Positions 7,322 to 15,868 of a stretch of DNA of 36,042 nucleotides are shown one piece after another. Made by a program: the position numbers and the translations under genes. This DNA is from a bacterium (lineage in GTDB: Bacteria > Auribacterota > UBA3054), in contig JAGCDY010000040.1 of assembly GCA_017650925.1 (NCBI GenBank), positions 1 through 36,042 on the forward strand. The letters run 5' to 3'. The number at the start of each line of letters is the position of its first letter. The first letter of the stretch is position 1. The notes under the pieces were generated by a model. The model saw nothing but the letters and a program-made list of their open reading frames with translations. It made no database searches and was not told where the DNA came from.

Positions 7322-7747
7322 CTAACTTTCGCGCAGGACCGCCTCTCCCCTTTTCACAAAATCTAACCAGACGGCGTTCTTGGGGATAATCTCCGGAAAG
7401 AGATCGGCCCACTCGACTACGCAGATGCCGCCGCCCGAGCAATACTCTTCCCAGCCGATGCCCCAGACCTCGTCGGAACTCTTCAGGCGGTAAAAATCGA
7501 AATGGTAGACATAGGGCTTTTTGAAACGGTATTCCTGGATGAGCGTGTAAGTCGGACTGCCCAAAAAGAGCGTGTCCTCGCCTTGCAGAGCCCTGATGAG
7601 GCCCTTGACGAAAGTCGTCTTCCCGGCCCCCAGCTCCCCCTTAAGGCAGAGGATGTCCCCCGGCTCCAGATAAGCCGCCAGCTTTTCCCCCTGAAGCGAG
7701 GTCTCTTCCGCCGACTTGGCCTTGAATCTAAATTCAGAAATGCGCAT
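7322..7747 (-). CDS. tsaE: tRNA threonylcarbamoyladenosine biosynthesis ATPase TsaE
   Basis: TsaE is the small ATPase that works with TsaB and TsaD in making the t6A base 37 of tRNAs that read ANN codons, in the cytoplasm. The 141-residue length is typical. Walker A is GELGAGKTT at 37-45, followed by FVKGLIRAL. SPTYTLIQEY, HFDFYRL and the VVEWADLFPE stretch match the family. The gene overlaps the end of thiL by 14 bases and is last in the run that begins with the GH2 genes. tsaB and tsaD are not in this window. No hairpin terminator is visible after its TAG. Confidence 0.95.
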   Translation of the reverse strand: MRISEFRFKAKSAEETSLQGEKLAAYLEPGDILCLKGELGAGKTTFVKGLIRALQGEDTLFLGSPTYTLIQEYRFKKPYVYHFDFYRLKSSDEVWGIGWEEYCSGGGICVVEWADLFPEIIPKNAVWLDFVKRGEAVLRES

Positions 7748-8627
7748 AACCGCTCCACTTTTTCGCTTTCCCGTCTATCGTGAGAGGATGCTTTCCCGCT
7801 TTCAAAACTTCGCCGACGACGGTAAGCTTCAGCGAAAACTTTTTTTCGAAGCGCCTTTTGAGTTTCTCATCGAACTTGCTTTTAGGCACGGTAAGAAGAA
7901 GCTCGAAATCCTCCCCTCCCGTCAGCGCTTCCTTGAGCGCGCAATGGTCGGCGCAAGGGACTTCCGTTCCTCTTATCGCCAACGTCGCGCCGCTAGCCCG
8001 CCCCATGCGGCTCCCGTCTTCGAAAAGCCCGTCGGAAAGATCCATCATGGCAGTGGGAGAAAACTTGTCCCTGAGCCACCTGGCCTCCTTTAGCCTCGGC
8101 TCAAAATCGAGGTGTTTACCGTTTGAGAAAGTGTTGCCAAGGAGACCGGTCACCAAAACGAGGTCGCCCTCTTTGGCGTTCGACCTGAGAAGGGCGCGGC
8201 CCTTCTCGACTTTCCCTAAAAGAGTGAGCGTCAGCGTAAGGGCGTCCGCTCTCACGGTGTCGCCTCCCACTATCGAGACTTTATATTTTTCCGCCTCCTT
8301 CCCCAGAGCGGTCATAAAACGCGTGAGAAAGGCCGGAGAGAGCTTTTTGGGCGCCGCAAGGGACAGTATGCCCCAGAGAGGGATGCCGGCCATTGCGGCG
8401 ACGTCGCTCAAATTTACGGCCAACAGCTTGTGAGCCAGAAGCTCCGGAGGCGTCCCCTTCAAAAAATGAGTGTTTTCGGAAAGCGTGTCGCAGGTCGCTA
8501 TCAAGTCCCATTTGCCGTTGTAGCTTAAGACAGCGCAGTCGTCGCCGATGCCTTTTGATATCCCCTTTCCGGCAATGTTCCCAGAAAACAGAGAGTCAGC
8601 CAAAGTGATGAGCTCTTGTTCCCGCAT
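7734..8627 (-). CDS. thiL: Thiamine-monophosphate kinase
   Basis: ThiL phosphorylates thiamine monophosphate to the active cofactor thiamine diphosphate using ATP. The 297-residue protein (slightly short for the family, but with all core motifs) has GIGDDCAVL near the start, the SENTHFL stretch, VNLSDVAAMAG, the IVGGDT motif, MMDLSDGL and GGEDFELLLT. These line the Mg-ATP and substrate sites of the AIR synthase-like superfamily. The ATG at 8627 is 11 bases after the stop of the M16-like gene, and the 3' end overlaps tsaE. It is the only thiamine gene in the window and there is no thiamine riboswitch in front of it, so expression probably follows the upstream genes. Confidence 0.95.
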   Translation of the reverse strand: MREQELITLADSLFSGNIAGKGISKGIGDDCAVLSYNGKWDLIATCDTLSENTHFLKGTPPELLAHKLLAVNLSDVAAMAGIPLWGILSLAAPKKLSPAFLTRFMTALGKEAEKYKVSIVGGDTVRADALTLTLTLLGKVEKGRALLRSNAKEGDLVLVTGLLGNTFSNGKHLDFEPRLKEARWLRDKFSPTAMMDLSDGLFEDGSRMGRASGATLAIRGTEVPCADHCALKEALTGGEDFELLLTVPKSKFDEKLKRRFEKKFSLKLTVVGEVLKAGKHPLTIDGKAKKWSGYAHF

Positions 8628-8638
8628 GGCTTTACGTC

Positions 8639-11251
8639 TTATTCCGCCGGTTTGACCGTAACCTTGTGAAGTCCGCCGACGCGCTTAAGACAGTTGCTGA
8701 CGGAGGAGATCTGGCAGGCCCTCACCGACTCGGAAAGGTCGCCGAAATCGTTCGTGGAAAAGAGCGCCTCGACGGCCGCCCTTCTGACGAAGTCTTCTGA
8801 GCTTCTGGAATAGAGCGCGGAACCGGCGGCGGCGGAATTGATCGAGCCGGCGAATTTTTCTGGGGCGAGAAGTTCTTCTCTGCTCTCCTTGCAGGCCTCG
8901 TAGAGCATATCGGCGCATTCCTCGACCATATCCGGCCGCGTTTTGAGATAGACCAAGGCGTATCCCAGCGCGTAGCCCCTGTAGGTCTTGGACCCGCTGC
9001 CCAAAACAGACTGGCTGCCGTATTTCTCCCTCAGCTTCGCCGCAACGGAAGAAAGCGGACGGTTGAGCGAATAAGAAAGAACGTAAGAGAGCGCCGGCTC
9101 GGATTCGAAGCCCGGCAGAACGGTGCCCACGACCGCCATTCCGGTGCTTTCTGGCGCGTAGAAGACTTTCTCCTCCTCGCTCTCCGGGACCTCGTTCACG
9201 CGGTCGGGAAGAAGCCTCGGGCGGGAGGGCCTTCTTTCGTTCTTGGCTTTTTCGTTCCTTTTGTAAAGGAAATCCTTCATCTCCCCTAAGATCGTCATGG
9301 TGACGGTCTTCTCGTCGCAGGGGCCGCTGATTATGATCTCGGTGTTGTCGGGAGTGATGTACTCCTGATGAAAAGAGGAGATATCCTTCGCCCTTATCCT
9401 TTCAAGAACGAAAGGATTTCCGTAGCGGTCGAAAGCGAAGGGGTGCTCCTTGAAAAGCAGCTGCCTCATGAGCATCTCCGCGCTCTCTATGCTGTTGGTA
9501 AACTCTATACTGGAACGCGCGAGCGTTTTCTTCACCGCGTCGCTCACGCTGCTTTCCGTAATTTTCGGAGCGCCCCATGAGCGGCAGAGGTAAGGGAGAA
9601 GCTTTGTGAAATTGCGGGCCGGGACCACAACCAGGAAACCTATGCTCTGCGGTTCGTTTATCGGTTCGATCTTCGCGCCGCACTCTCTTACGGCTTTCGA
9701 AAAAGCCTCCTGGTCGCCGGCTCCCTGCGACAGGAATTCCGACATTACGGCGAAGGTGCCGTTGTTGAAAGTCTCCTCGTACCAGTTGCCGCCCAAAGAA
9801 ACGAAGGCGCAGCGCACCAGGGTCTCGTCTTCCCGCTTCTGGAACATGATCTCCGCCTGGCCGGGCAGGGGCCTTCTGTAAGACTGGTAGCCGATGTTTT
9901 CCAGTATCTCGCGCTCGAGGCGCAGAAAAGCCGCCGCCTTCGGTTCTATTATCTCCTCGGGGTCGCTCCAGCAGAGCGTAATGTTTTCGGGAGCGAGACA
10001 TTTTGCCGCGTAGCTTTTCAGCTTGTCGGCCCTTAAGGCGTCGATCTCCTTCGCGTCTTCGTTCAAGGAGAAAGGGCCCCTCTTGTCTATGACCGACCTG
10101 CAGAGCATCTTGGAATAGCTCGCAGGCCTGGCGCAGTTCGCGCTAAGCTCGGTAAGGATCTGATCCGCTTCGCCCCTCACCTCTTCGTCCGTGAATTTTC
10201 TGTTCGGGAAAGAGCGAATGTATCCGCTCATTATGCTCTGGACTTTCCTGCGGTCTTCGGGGGGCGTTTCGCAGATAAAGACAAGGGAGAAGCCTCCCAG
10301 TTCCGTTTCCTTTTTGACGTTGACCTCGACCCTGCGCTGGAATTGCTCCGCCAAATTCTTTTCCAGTTCGCCAACGCCCTTTACCAAAAGGTTGGAAAGG
10401 ACGTAGGCCGCGGCTTTGTCCTTGGCGTTCGGCCTAATAGTCAATCCGAGGCAGACTAGGCTTTTGCCGCCCTTGGCGGTCTTCATGGAAAGGCGGGGCG
10501 ATCCGTCGTCGCCTATTAGCACCCTGTCGTCCTTTATGAATATGCCTTCCGGAAGCGAAGCGAGGCATTCGCCCGCCAGCTCTTCCAGACCGCTGCCGAA
10601 AAGGCTTCCCACCAGAACGAAGGAAGCGTTCCCGGAGACGAAGTGCGCCGACAAGTATTTTTCGAGATCCTCTTTCTTCAGCTTTTCTGTCTGCGCGGAG
10701 TAGCCGCATTTCGGAACGGCTTCCATCATGGCCGGGAAGGCCGTGCGCCGCCAGAGGTTTATAAGGGCGTTCTTTTCTTCGCTTTCAGAGCTTTTCAAAA
10801 ACGCGACCGTCTCTTTTTTGAGCTTCGCGAATTCCTCCTCGTCAACATCCTTTTCCCTGATGATCTCGAAGAGCTCTTTCACGGCCGCTTTGACCTGCTC
10901 CTTGAGGCCGGTGAAAACGATCAGGATCGCGTCGCGTTCCAAAACGATCTCGTAGTCCGCTTCCGCAAAGGCGCAGTCCGGTTTCAGGCGCTCTTTGTCA
11001 AGCTTTCTCCTCAGCCATTCCGTCGCCGTGAAAGCCAGGCCGCTCCCCAGAAGATTGCCCTCTCCGGAGACGCCGCCTGAGAAAGCGACCGTCACCGCCG
11101 TCTCGGGATTGCCCGGAAGATCGGCGCTGACGATCGTCGCGCCCAGGTCGCTCACGGAACAGTTCACGGAGCAGGCCGGAAGGATCGCCTCCTCCCCCAT
11201 CAGGAGCGAGGCAGCGAAAAGAAGAAAGAAAAGTCCCTTAAAGAGCTTCAT
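8639..11251 (-). CDS. M16 (insulinase/pitrilysin) family-like protein, zinc motif lost
   Basis: This 870-residue secreted protein (signal peptide 1-19, core LFKGLFFLLFAASLLMG) is built from two M16-type halves, about 25-430 and 440-865. Family hallmarks include NNGTFAVMSEFLSQGAG (start of the second half), FTNSIESAEML and LLFKEHPFAFDRYG. At the place where active members have HxxEH, after a GLA as in GLAHxxEH, this protein reads GLAFTATEW (71-79): both histidines and the glutamate are replaced. I find no HxxEH or HxxxEH elsewhere, so it should not bind zinc as a classical M16 protease does. In two-subunit M16 systems one partner is also non-catalytic, but no active partner is encoded in the window. 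ATGA overlap with the HIT gene implies translational coupling. Confidence 0.8.
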   Translation of the reverse strand: MKLFKGLFFLLFAASLLMGEEAILPACSVNCSVSDLGATIVSADLPGNPETAVTVAFSGGVSGEGNLLGSGLAFTATEWLRRKLDKERLKPDCAFAEADYEIVLERDAILIVFTGLKEQVKAAVKELFEIIREKDVDEEEFAKLKKETVAFLKSSESEEKNALINLWRRTAFPAMMEAVPKCGYSAQTEKLKKEDLEKYLSAHFVSGNASFVLVGSLFGSGLEELAGECLASLPEGIFIKDDRVLIGDDGSPRLSMKTAKGGKSLVCLGLTIRPNAKDKAAAYVLSNLLVKGVGELEKNLAEQFQRRVEVNVKKETELGGFSLVFICETPPEDRRKVQSIMSGYIRSFPNRKFTDEEVRGEADQILTELSANCARPASYSKMLCRSVIDKRGPFSLNEDAKEIDALRADKLKSYAAKCLAPENITLCWSDPEEIIEPKAAAFLRLEREILENIGYQSYRRPLPGQAEIMFQKREDETLVRCAFVSLGGNWYEETFNNGTFAVMSEFLSQGAGDQEAFSKAVRECGAKIEPINEPQSIGFLVVVPARNFTKLLPYLCRSWGAPKITESSVSDAVKKTLARSSIEFTNSIESAEMLMRQLLFKEHPFAFDRYGNPFVLERIRAKDISSFHQEYITPDNTEIIISGPCDEKTVTMTILGEMKDFLYKRNEKAKNERRPSRPRLLPDRVNEVPESEEEKVFYAPESTGMAVVGTVLPGFESEPALSYVLSYSLNRPLSSVAAKLREKYGSQSVLGSGSKTYRGYALGYALVYLKTRPDMVEECADMLYEACKESREELLAPEKFAGSINSAAAGSALYSRSSEDFVRRAAVEALFSTNDFGDLSESVRACQISSVSNCLKRVGGLHKVTVKPAE

Positions 11252-11646
11252 TTCAATTTGCCAAGGATCTCTTCAGCTTGTTCTTTGGAAAGCGAGCCGG
11301 CGGGCGGGAACTTGTAACCGTCGCCCGCGAATCTCGGTATGATGTGCCAGTGGCAGTGATGGACGGACTGTCCGGCCGCTTCGCCGTTGTTTATGAGAAT
11401 GTTGACGCCGTCGCAGGGAAGCTTCTCCTTCATCAGGGCCGCAATCTTCTGGACAAGATCAAGGACGGGATAGAGGTCCTTGGGATCAGCCTCGAAAATG
11501 TTTTTGATGTGCTTTTTTGGCAGCACGAGCGTATGCCCCGCGGAAAGGGGGCCTATGTCCAGAAAAGCATAGGCCTCCGCGGTCTCCGCGACTTTGTAGG
11601 AGGGGATCTCCCCTTTTATGATCTTGCAGAAAATGCAATCTTCCAT
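11248..11646 (-). CDS. HINT-type histidine triad (HIT) nucleotide-binding protein
   Basis: The 132-residue protein starts with MEDCIFCKIIKGEIPS, the CxxC opening of HINT proteins, and ends the fold with GQSVHHCHWHIIPRF, where H-C-H-W-H is the histidine triad that attacks the alpha-phosphate of AMP conjugates. HINT proteins hydrolyse purine nucleoside phosphoramidates and acyl-adenylates in the cytoplasm; the physiological substrate in bacteria is usually unknown. The ATG is one base after the TAA of the GH2 lipoprotein gene, with GAGGA as ribosome site inside the end of that gene. Its TGA overlaps the start of the M16-like gene. A second, different HIT protein is at 25327-25878. Confidence 0.93.
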   Translation of the reverse strand: MEDCIFCKIIKGEIPSYKVAETAEAYAFLDIGPLSAGHTLVLPKKHIKNIFEADPKDLYPVLDLVQKIAALMKEKLPCDGVNILINNGEAAGQSVHHCHWHIIPRFAGDGYKFPPAGSLSKEQAEEILGKLK

Positions 11647-11647
11647 T

Positions 11648-13906
11648 TTAGTCCTCGAGTTTCAGTTCGCTGTAGAAGCCCAAATCGATCATGGCGCCGC
11701 CATGTTTGTTCTTGCAGCCGATGGCGATGACGTTTTCACCCTTCTTAAAGACTTTCTTGACGTCTTCCTTCTTCAAAAGCACCGGTGTGTAGCCCTGGTT
11801 GTAGCCTTCCTGCTTGAAGACTTCCACGCCGTTGACGTAAACAACAGGATCCTCGTCGTAGAAGATGTCCATCTCGACGTTCTCATCCGGGACTTCCTTC
11901 AATATGAAGGCGCGCCTCAGATAGATCTCCTTGGTGTCCCATTCCGTTTTCGGCTTGGCGCCCAGGTCGTTTACGATCACTTTGTTGCCGAAGCCGCCCA
12001 ATCCTTCCTTCCAGGAAGCGTCATTGAAAGAAGGAGCGTTCCATTCGCCCTGCGGTTTTTCAAAGGTGTATTTCCAGACGACCTTTTCTTCCGCGCCCTT
12101 GGGCATGAAGCACTTTCTCGTCATGGGCTTGGTGGAAAGGGCGATCTTTTCGACGCGCTTGTGCATCTCTCTCATTTTGTCGGTCGGGTACTTAACCACT
12201 TTCCTGTCGTAGGTGACCAGTCCGTTGGCTTCCGTTTCCACGTCCGTCGTCTGCGTGTAGACGCTGCCGGCGAAGCTCTCGTGCGAGGTGCGGGCCAGAT
12301 TGTCCATGATCTCGGCGTAGCGTTTGAGACTGTCCTCAACGTTGGCGTCGGAGCGGTAGCCCCACTTCTTCTCGGGATCCCAGAGGTGGCCTTCCACGAA
12401 GAGGCCCAGGCCGCCGAATTCGCCCACGATCGTCAGCCTGTCGTCGTTTTTGGGAGTCGGCAGCGGTGAGGGATACTGGTGATGGTCTTTCATGTCGCCG
12501 CAGTTGTGATCCGTCCAGCCGGAGGTCTCGCTGATGAGGCGCGTGGAGTCGATCTGCTTCAGCCACTTGGTCGTCTCGGTGGATTTCTCCTTGTCGGGCT
12601 GGCCCCAGCCTTCGTTGTAGGCGATCCAGACGACGATACTGGGGAAGTTCCTCAGGTCTTTGATCATTTCGACGAGTTCGGCGCGGTAGATGTGGTATTT
12701 CTCCTCAGGCTTCTGGCCGCCGGAGACCATGTCCTGCCAGACCGGGAAGCCGGCCTTGTCGCAGAGATAGTAATAGCGCCTCGGCTCGATCTTGATGTGC
12801 TTGCGCATGAAGTTGTAGCCGTGCTCCTTCAAGATGTCGATGTCATACTGCATGGCTTCGTCGGAAGGAGGAGTCAAAAGGCCATCGGGCCACCAGCCCT
12901 GGTCGAGCGTGCCCTGCATAAAGATCTTCTTGTTGTTCAGATAAATTCTCTGAACGCCAAGCTCGTCCTTTTTGAACTCGATCTTGCGCATGCCGAAGTA
13001 GCCCTGGACCTCGTCCTTTCCGAAGGCGGTTTCCAGAGTGAGTTTCAGATCATAGAGGTTGCCTTCGTTGACGTCCCAAAGCTTCGGCTCGGGAATAGTC
13101 AGGGTAAGGCCCTTGGACCAGTCGGCGATCTCGCCTTCCGCGACTTTTTCGCCGCCGAAAGAAACTTCCGCCGTGACTTTGGCGCCAGCCAGGTCGCCGG
13201 CGCAGTTCACGGTCACTTTCGCTTCGCCTTTGTCGATGTCGCTTTCAACGTTGTAGCTCGTGATGTAACCCTTGGGCGTCGTTTCCATCCAGACGCTGCC
13301 GTAGATGCCGGAAACTCTGGTGTAGAAGCAGCCGCCGGGATTAAGGCTCTGCTTACCGGTAGGCTGGCCGTAGGATTTGCTGGGATCCCAGGCGGTCACG
13401 ACCAGCGTGTTCTCGCCCTCTTTGACAAGGCCCGTCACTTCCACGGAGAAGGGCACGTTGCCGCCGACGTGCGGGGCGTCTGTGGCTTCAAGACCGTTCA
13501 CGAAGACCTGGCATCTCCAGTCCACCGCCTCAAAGTTCAGGAAATAACGGAGCCCTTCCTTCACTTCCGAAAGATCAAAAGTTCTCTTGTACCACAAGGT
13601 CTCGTTCGGCTCCGTAAGGCGGCCTATGCCGCTCAAAGCGGATTCCGGAGCGAACGGCACCAGGATGTCCTGCTGCCAATTCTCGTCTTTAGGCATCTCC
13701 TCGTTGATCTTCGTCACGGCGAATTTCCAAAGGCCGTTCAGGTTCTGCCAGTCGGGACGCACAAGATTGGGCCTCGGGTAATTCTGCCAGGCAGTTTCCG
13801 GCGTCATGTTTTCGCCCCAGGTCGTCATGATGTGATCCTTGACGGGGGTGTAAGCGCAGGCGCTGATAGCGATCAGAGCCACTAAGAGGAACAAGCTTTT
13901 TTTCAT
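11648..13906 (-). CDS. Glycoside hydrolase family 2 protein, probable lipoprotein
   Basis: The 752-residue enzyme has a lipoprotein-type signal (VALIAISAC, lipobox ISAC with C17), so it probably sits in a membrane facing the periplasm or outside. The order is a sugar-binding jelly roll (about 40-190), an immunoglobulin-like domain (190-300), a TIM barrel (300-600) and an extra C-terminal beta domain (about 620-750, with DPVVYVNGVEVF) resembling the sugar-binding domain again. The likely acid/base is E432 in AYNEGWG and the likely nucleophile E496 in GEFGGLG. GH2 enzymes cleave beta-galactosides, beta-glucuronides, beta-mannosides and others; I cannot assign the substrate. The ATG has AAGGA five bases upstream and lies 23 bases after a second GH2 gene, which is a paralogue. 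Confidence 0.9.
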   Translation of the reverse strand: MKKSLFLLVALIAISACAYTPVKDHIMTTWGENMTPETAWQNYPRPNLVRPDWQNLNGLWKFAVTKINEEMPKDENWQQDILVPFAPESALSGIGRLTEPNETLWYKRTFDLSEVKEGLRYFLNFEAVDWRCQVFVNGLEATDAPHVGGNVPFSVEVTGLVKEGENTLVVTAWDPSKSYGQPTGKQSLNPGGCFYTRVSGIYGSVWMETTPKGYITSYNVESDIDKGEAKVTVNCAGDLAGAKVTAEVSFGGEKVAEGEIADWSKGLTLTIPEPKLWDVNEGNLYDLKLTLETAFGKDEVQGYFGMRKIEFKKDELGVQRIYLNNKKIFMQGTLDQGWWPDGLLTPPSDEAMQYDIDILKEHGYNFMRKHIKIEPRRYYYLCDKAGFPVWQDMVSGGQKPEEKYHIYRAELVEMIKDLRNFPSIVVWIAYNEGWGQPDKEKSTETTKWLKQIDSTRLISETSGWTDHNCGDMKDHHQYPSPLPTPKNDDRLTIVGEFGGLGLFVEGHLWDPEKKWGYRSDANVEDSLKRYAEIMDNLARTSHESFAGSVYTQTTDVETEANGLVTYDRKVVKYPTDKMREMHKRVEKIALSTKPMTRKCFMPKGAEEKVVWKYTFEKPQGEWNAPSFNDASWKEGLGGFGNKVIVNDLGAKPKTEWDTKEIYLRRAFILKEVPDENVEMDIFYDEDPVVYVNGVEVFKQEGYNQGYTPVLLKKEDVKKVFKKGENVIAIGCKNKHGGAMIDLGFYSELKLED

Positions 13907-13929
13907 ATTTATCCTTAAGGTTTTATTGT

Positions 13930-15708
13930 TTACTTGAATTCAGGCCTTTCCTGCGTGAAGATCTCGCGCAATTTCTCAACGGGGACTTTGTCGGTCCTGT
14001 CGTAGTTGTAGACGCCGTTCTGCTCCTGCTCGACGTCCGTCAGCTGGGTGTAGCAGAAGCCCTGGACGTGCGGAGCGTCAACAAAACACTTGACCGTCGC
14101 CCTAAGCCTCTCCAAAAATTCCTCCGCGGTCTGCGGCATTCCGCCGTAGCCCCAGGTGTTGCTCGCGAAAGCTTTCCTGTCGGGAGGAATGAAGCCGATG
14201 CCGCCGATCTCGTCGACGACGTAGGGTTGGCCGTGATGCTTGGTCTCCTGCTGCTCCGGGAAGTTCTCGAAATAACGCCCGTTCTCGTCCGGGACCAAAA
14301 GGGAGGGAAGCTTGTCGGGCTTGTGGTACATGTGCACCGTCCAGATGTCGGTGGCGTAATGCACGCCGCCGGAAGCGGTGTTGACGGGGCGCGAGGGATC
14401 GAGCTGCGTGCAGAGCCTGTAAGATTCCATATGGCTGTTTTCGTGCTGCAGTCTGTTCATGATGCCCCAGGTCTCGTTCCAGGGCGTCCAGGCCACGATG
14501 GAGGGATGGTTGCGGTCTCTAAGCAAAACTTCCTTCCACTCGCGCTTGTGGTTCTCGCAGGCTTCCGCCATGTTGGGGTCGCATCCCCAGCTCGGGAATT
14601 CGCCCCAGGTCAGATACCCCAGCTTGTCAGCCCAATAGTGGAACCTTTCCTCGAAGACTTTCTGGTGCAGCCTGGCGCCGTTGAAGCCGGCCGCCATCGA
14701 CATCACGATGTCCTGCTTTAAGGCCGCGTCGCTGGGCGCCGTCCAGATACCGTCGGGATAGAAGCCCTGGTCCAGCACCATGCGCATGAAGATGGGCTCG
14801 TTGTTAAGGTAGATCTTGCCGTTGGCGCAGTGGTATTTTCTCAGTCCGGTGTAAGACTTGACGAAATCGACGACAGCGCCGTCCAAGACAGTCTCAAATT
14901 CCACGTCGTAAAGATAAGGATCAGCCGGAGACCAGAGCCTCATCTCGTCAAAAGACACTTCGTACTGTTTGCCTTCCTTGGCTTCCCACTCACCTTCCGT
15001 TACAACTTTGCCTTCAGAGAGAACGCGGCAGCGGAACTTCAAGCCTTCCGGAACTTCGTAGAAAGAGGGCGTGAGATAAAGTTTCTTCGCGTCGATATCC
15101 GGACGCATGAAGCAGTCCGCCAATCCGGCCTTGCCTACCGCCTCGACCCAGACCGTCTGCCAGATGCCGGTAGTCCTCGTGTAAGAGCAGCCGTGGGACT
15201 GGTAGACGAAGCACTGCTTGCCGTAAGGATGCGTGCAGCCCACGTTGCCGAAATCCGAGCCCTTCAAGCCCACCCGCATGACGTCTTCGACGCGCAGGAC
15301 AAGATCCATTTCCTCGCCGAACTTGGCCTTCTCGGTGATATCGTAAGCGAAAGAGCAGGCGCCGCCAAAATGCTTGCCAACGGATTCCCCGTTCAGGTAA
15401 GCCTCGGACTCGTAATCGACGCCGCCGAAATGCAGAATTATCCTCTTGCCTTCCCAATCGGAGGGAATAAGAAGTTTCCTGTGATACCACATCCCCTCGA
15501 TGAAATCGTAGTAGCCGACGCCCGACAGCGGGCTCTCGGGGCAGAAAGGCACCGTGATCTCCTTATCAAAACCCGTGCTCTTAAAAAGTTCCCTGCCTTT
15601 GTCGGCGCCGGAACGCCCGAAGTCAAAGGTAAAAGTCCACTGCCCGTTCAGATTGATCCAGCTGGTCCGCTCAAACTGCGGCCTGGGGTGCTCCGGTCTC
15701 GGTATCAT
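13930..15708 (-). CDS. Glycoside hydrolase family 2 enzyme, cytoplasmic
   Basis: The 592-residue enzyme starts directly with the GH2 sugar-binding domain (RPEHPRPQFERTSWINLNGQW) and has no signal peptide, so it should act in the cytoplasm. The TIM barrel carries the acid/base E412 in PWNETWG and the nucleophile E500 in VVDEIGGIGF. LDQGFYPDGIWTAPSD matches LDQGWWPDGLLTPPSD of the GH2 lipoprotein gene downstream, so the two are paralogues. The lipoprotein has an additional C-terminal domain that is absent here. The start ATG at 15708 is preceded by AAGGA five bases upstream. This is the first gene of a co-directional run reaching tsaE. Substrate unknown; a beta-galactosidase or beta-glucuronidase label would be a guess. 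Confidence 0.9.
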   Translation of the reverse strand: MIPRPEHPRPQFERTSWINLNGQWTFTFDFGRSGADKGRELFKSTGFDKEITVPFCPESPLSGVGYYDFIEGMWYHRKLLIPSDWEGKRIILHFGGVDYESEAYLNGESVGKHFGGACSFAYDITEKAKFGEEMDLVLRVEDVMRVGLKGSDFGNVGCTHPYGKQCFVYQSHGCSYTRTTGIWQTVWVEAVGKAGLADCFMRPDIDAKKLYLTPSFYEVPEGLKFRCRVLSEGKVVTEGEWEAKEGKQYEVSFDEMRLWSPADPYLYDVEFETVLDGAVVDFVKSYTGLRKYHCANGKIYLNNEPIFMRMVLDQGFYPDGIWTAPSDAALKQDIVMSMAAGFNGARLHQKVFEERFHYWADKLGYLTWGEFPSWGCDPNMAEACENHKREWKEVLLRDRNHPSIVAWTPWNETWGIMNRLQHENSHMESYRLCTQLDPSRPVNTASGGVHYATDIWTVHMYHKPDKLPSLLVPDENGRYFENFPEQQETKHHGQPYVVDEIGGIGFIPPDRKAFASNTWGYGGMPQTAEEFLERLRATVKCFVDAPHVQGFCYTQLTDVEQEQNGVYNYDRTDKVPVEKLREIFTQERPEFK

Positions 15709-15755
15709 AAAATTCCTTAAGCTGATATTAAAAGAAAATAAAGTACTTCAACTTA

Positions 15756-15789
15756 ATAGGATTTTACCAAAAATAGGGAGTCAAATCCA
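15756..15789 (-). promoter_or_regulatory. Extended -10 promoter of the GH2 operon
   Basis: On the minus strand TGG-TAAAAT (15769-15761) forms an extended -10 about 50 bases before the ATG. TTGACT lies at 15784-15779, 12 bases from the hexamer, which is too short for a normal -35. The 18 bases 15756-15773 and the 8 bases 15779-15786 both recur in front of the 1-984 gene. Confidence 0.5.
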
Positions 15790-15810
15790 GCGAACCGCGC
15801 AGACATATTG

Positions 15811-15847
15811 CAAACAAAAAAGCGGCACCTTGCGATGCCGCCTTTTT
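15811..15847 (-). terminator. Intrinsic terminator of the 2368-residue protein gene
   Basis: GCGGCA (15822-15827), an eight-base loop and TGCCGC (15836-15841) form a hairpin. On the minus strand it is followed by TTTTTTGTTTG. It sits 28 bases after the stop at 15869 and separates this gene from the GH2 operon promoter. T-runs on both sides could make it bidirectional. Confidence 0.85.
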
Positions 15848-15868
15848 GCAGAGTTCAACCGAACCGTC

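Noticed and set aside
8628-8640. Possible thiamine riboswitch before thiL
   Set aside because: Only 11 bases separate thiL from the upstream gene, so there is no room for one.
12479-13885. Plus-strand open frame of 468 codons opposite the GH2 lipoprotein
   Set aside because: The GH2 frame carries both catalytic glutamates and a lipobox. The opposite frame has no recognisable domain.
15756-15789. Sigma-54 type (-24/-12) promoter in front of the GH2 operon
   Set aside because: TTGG-TAAAATCCTAT lacks the GG and GC pair at the required spacing. An extended -10 for the main sigma factor explains it better.
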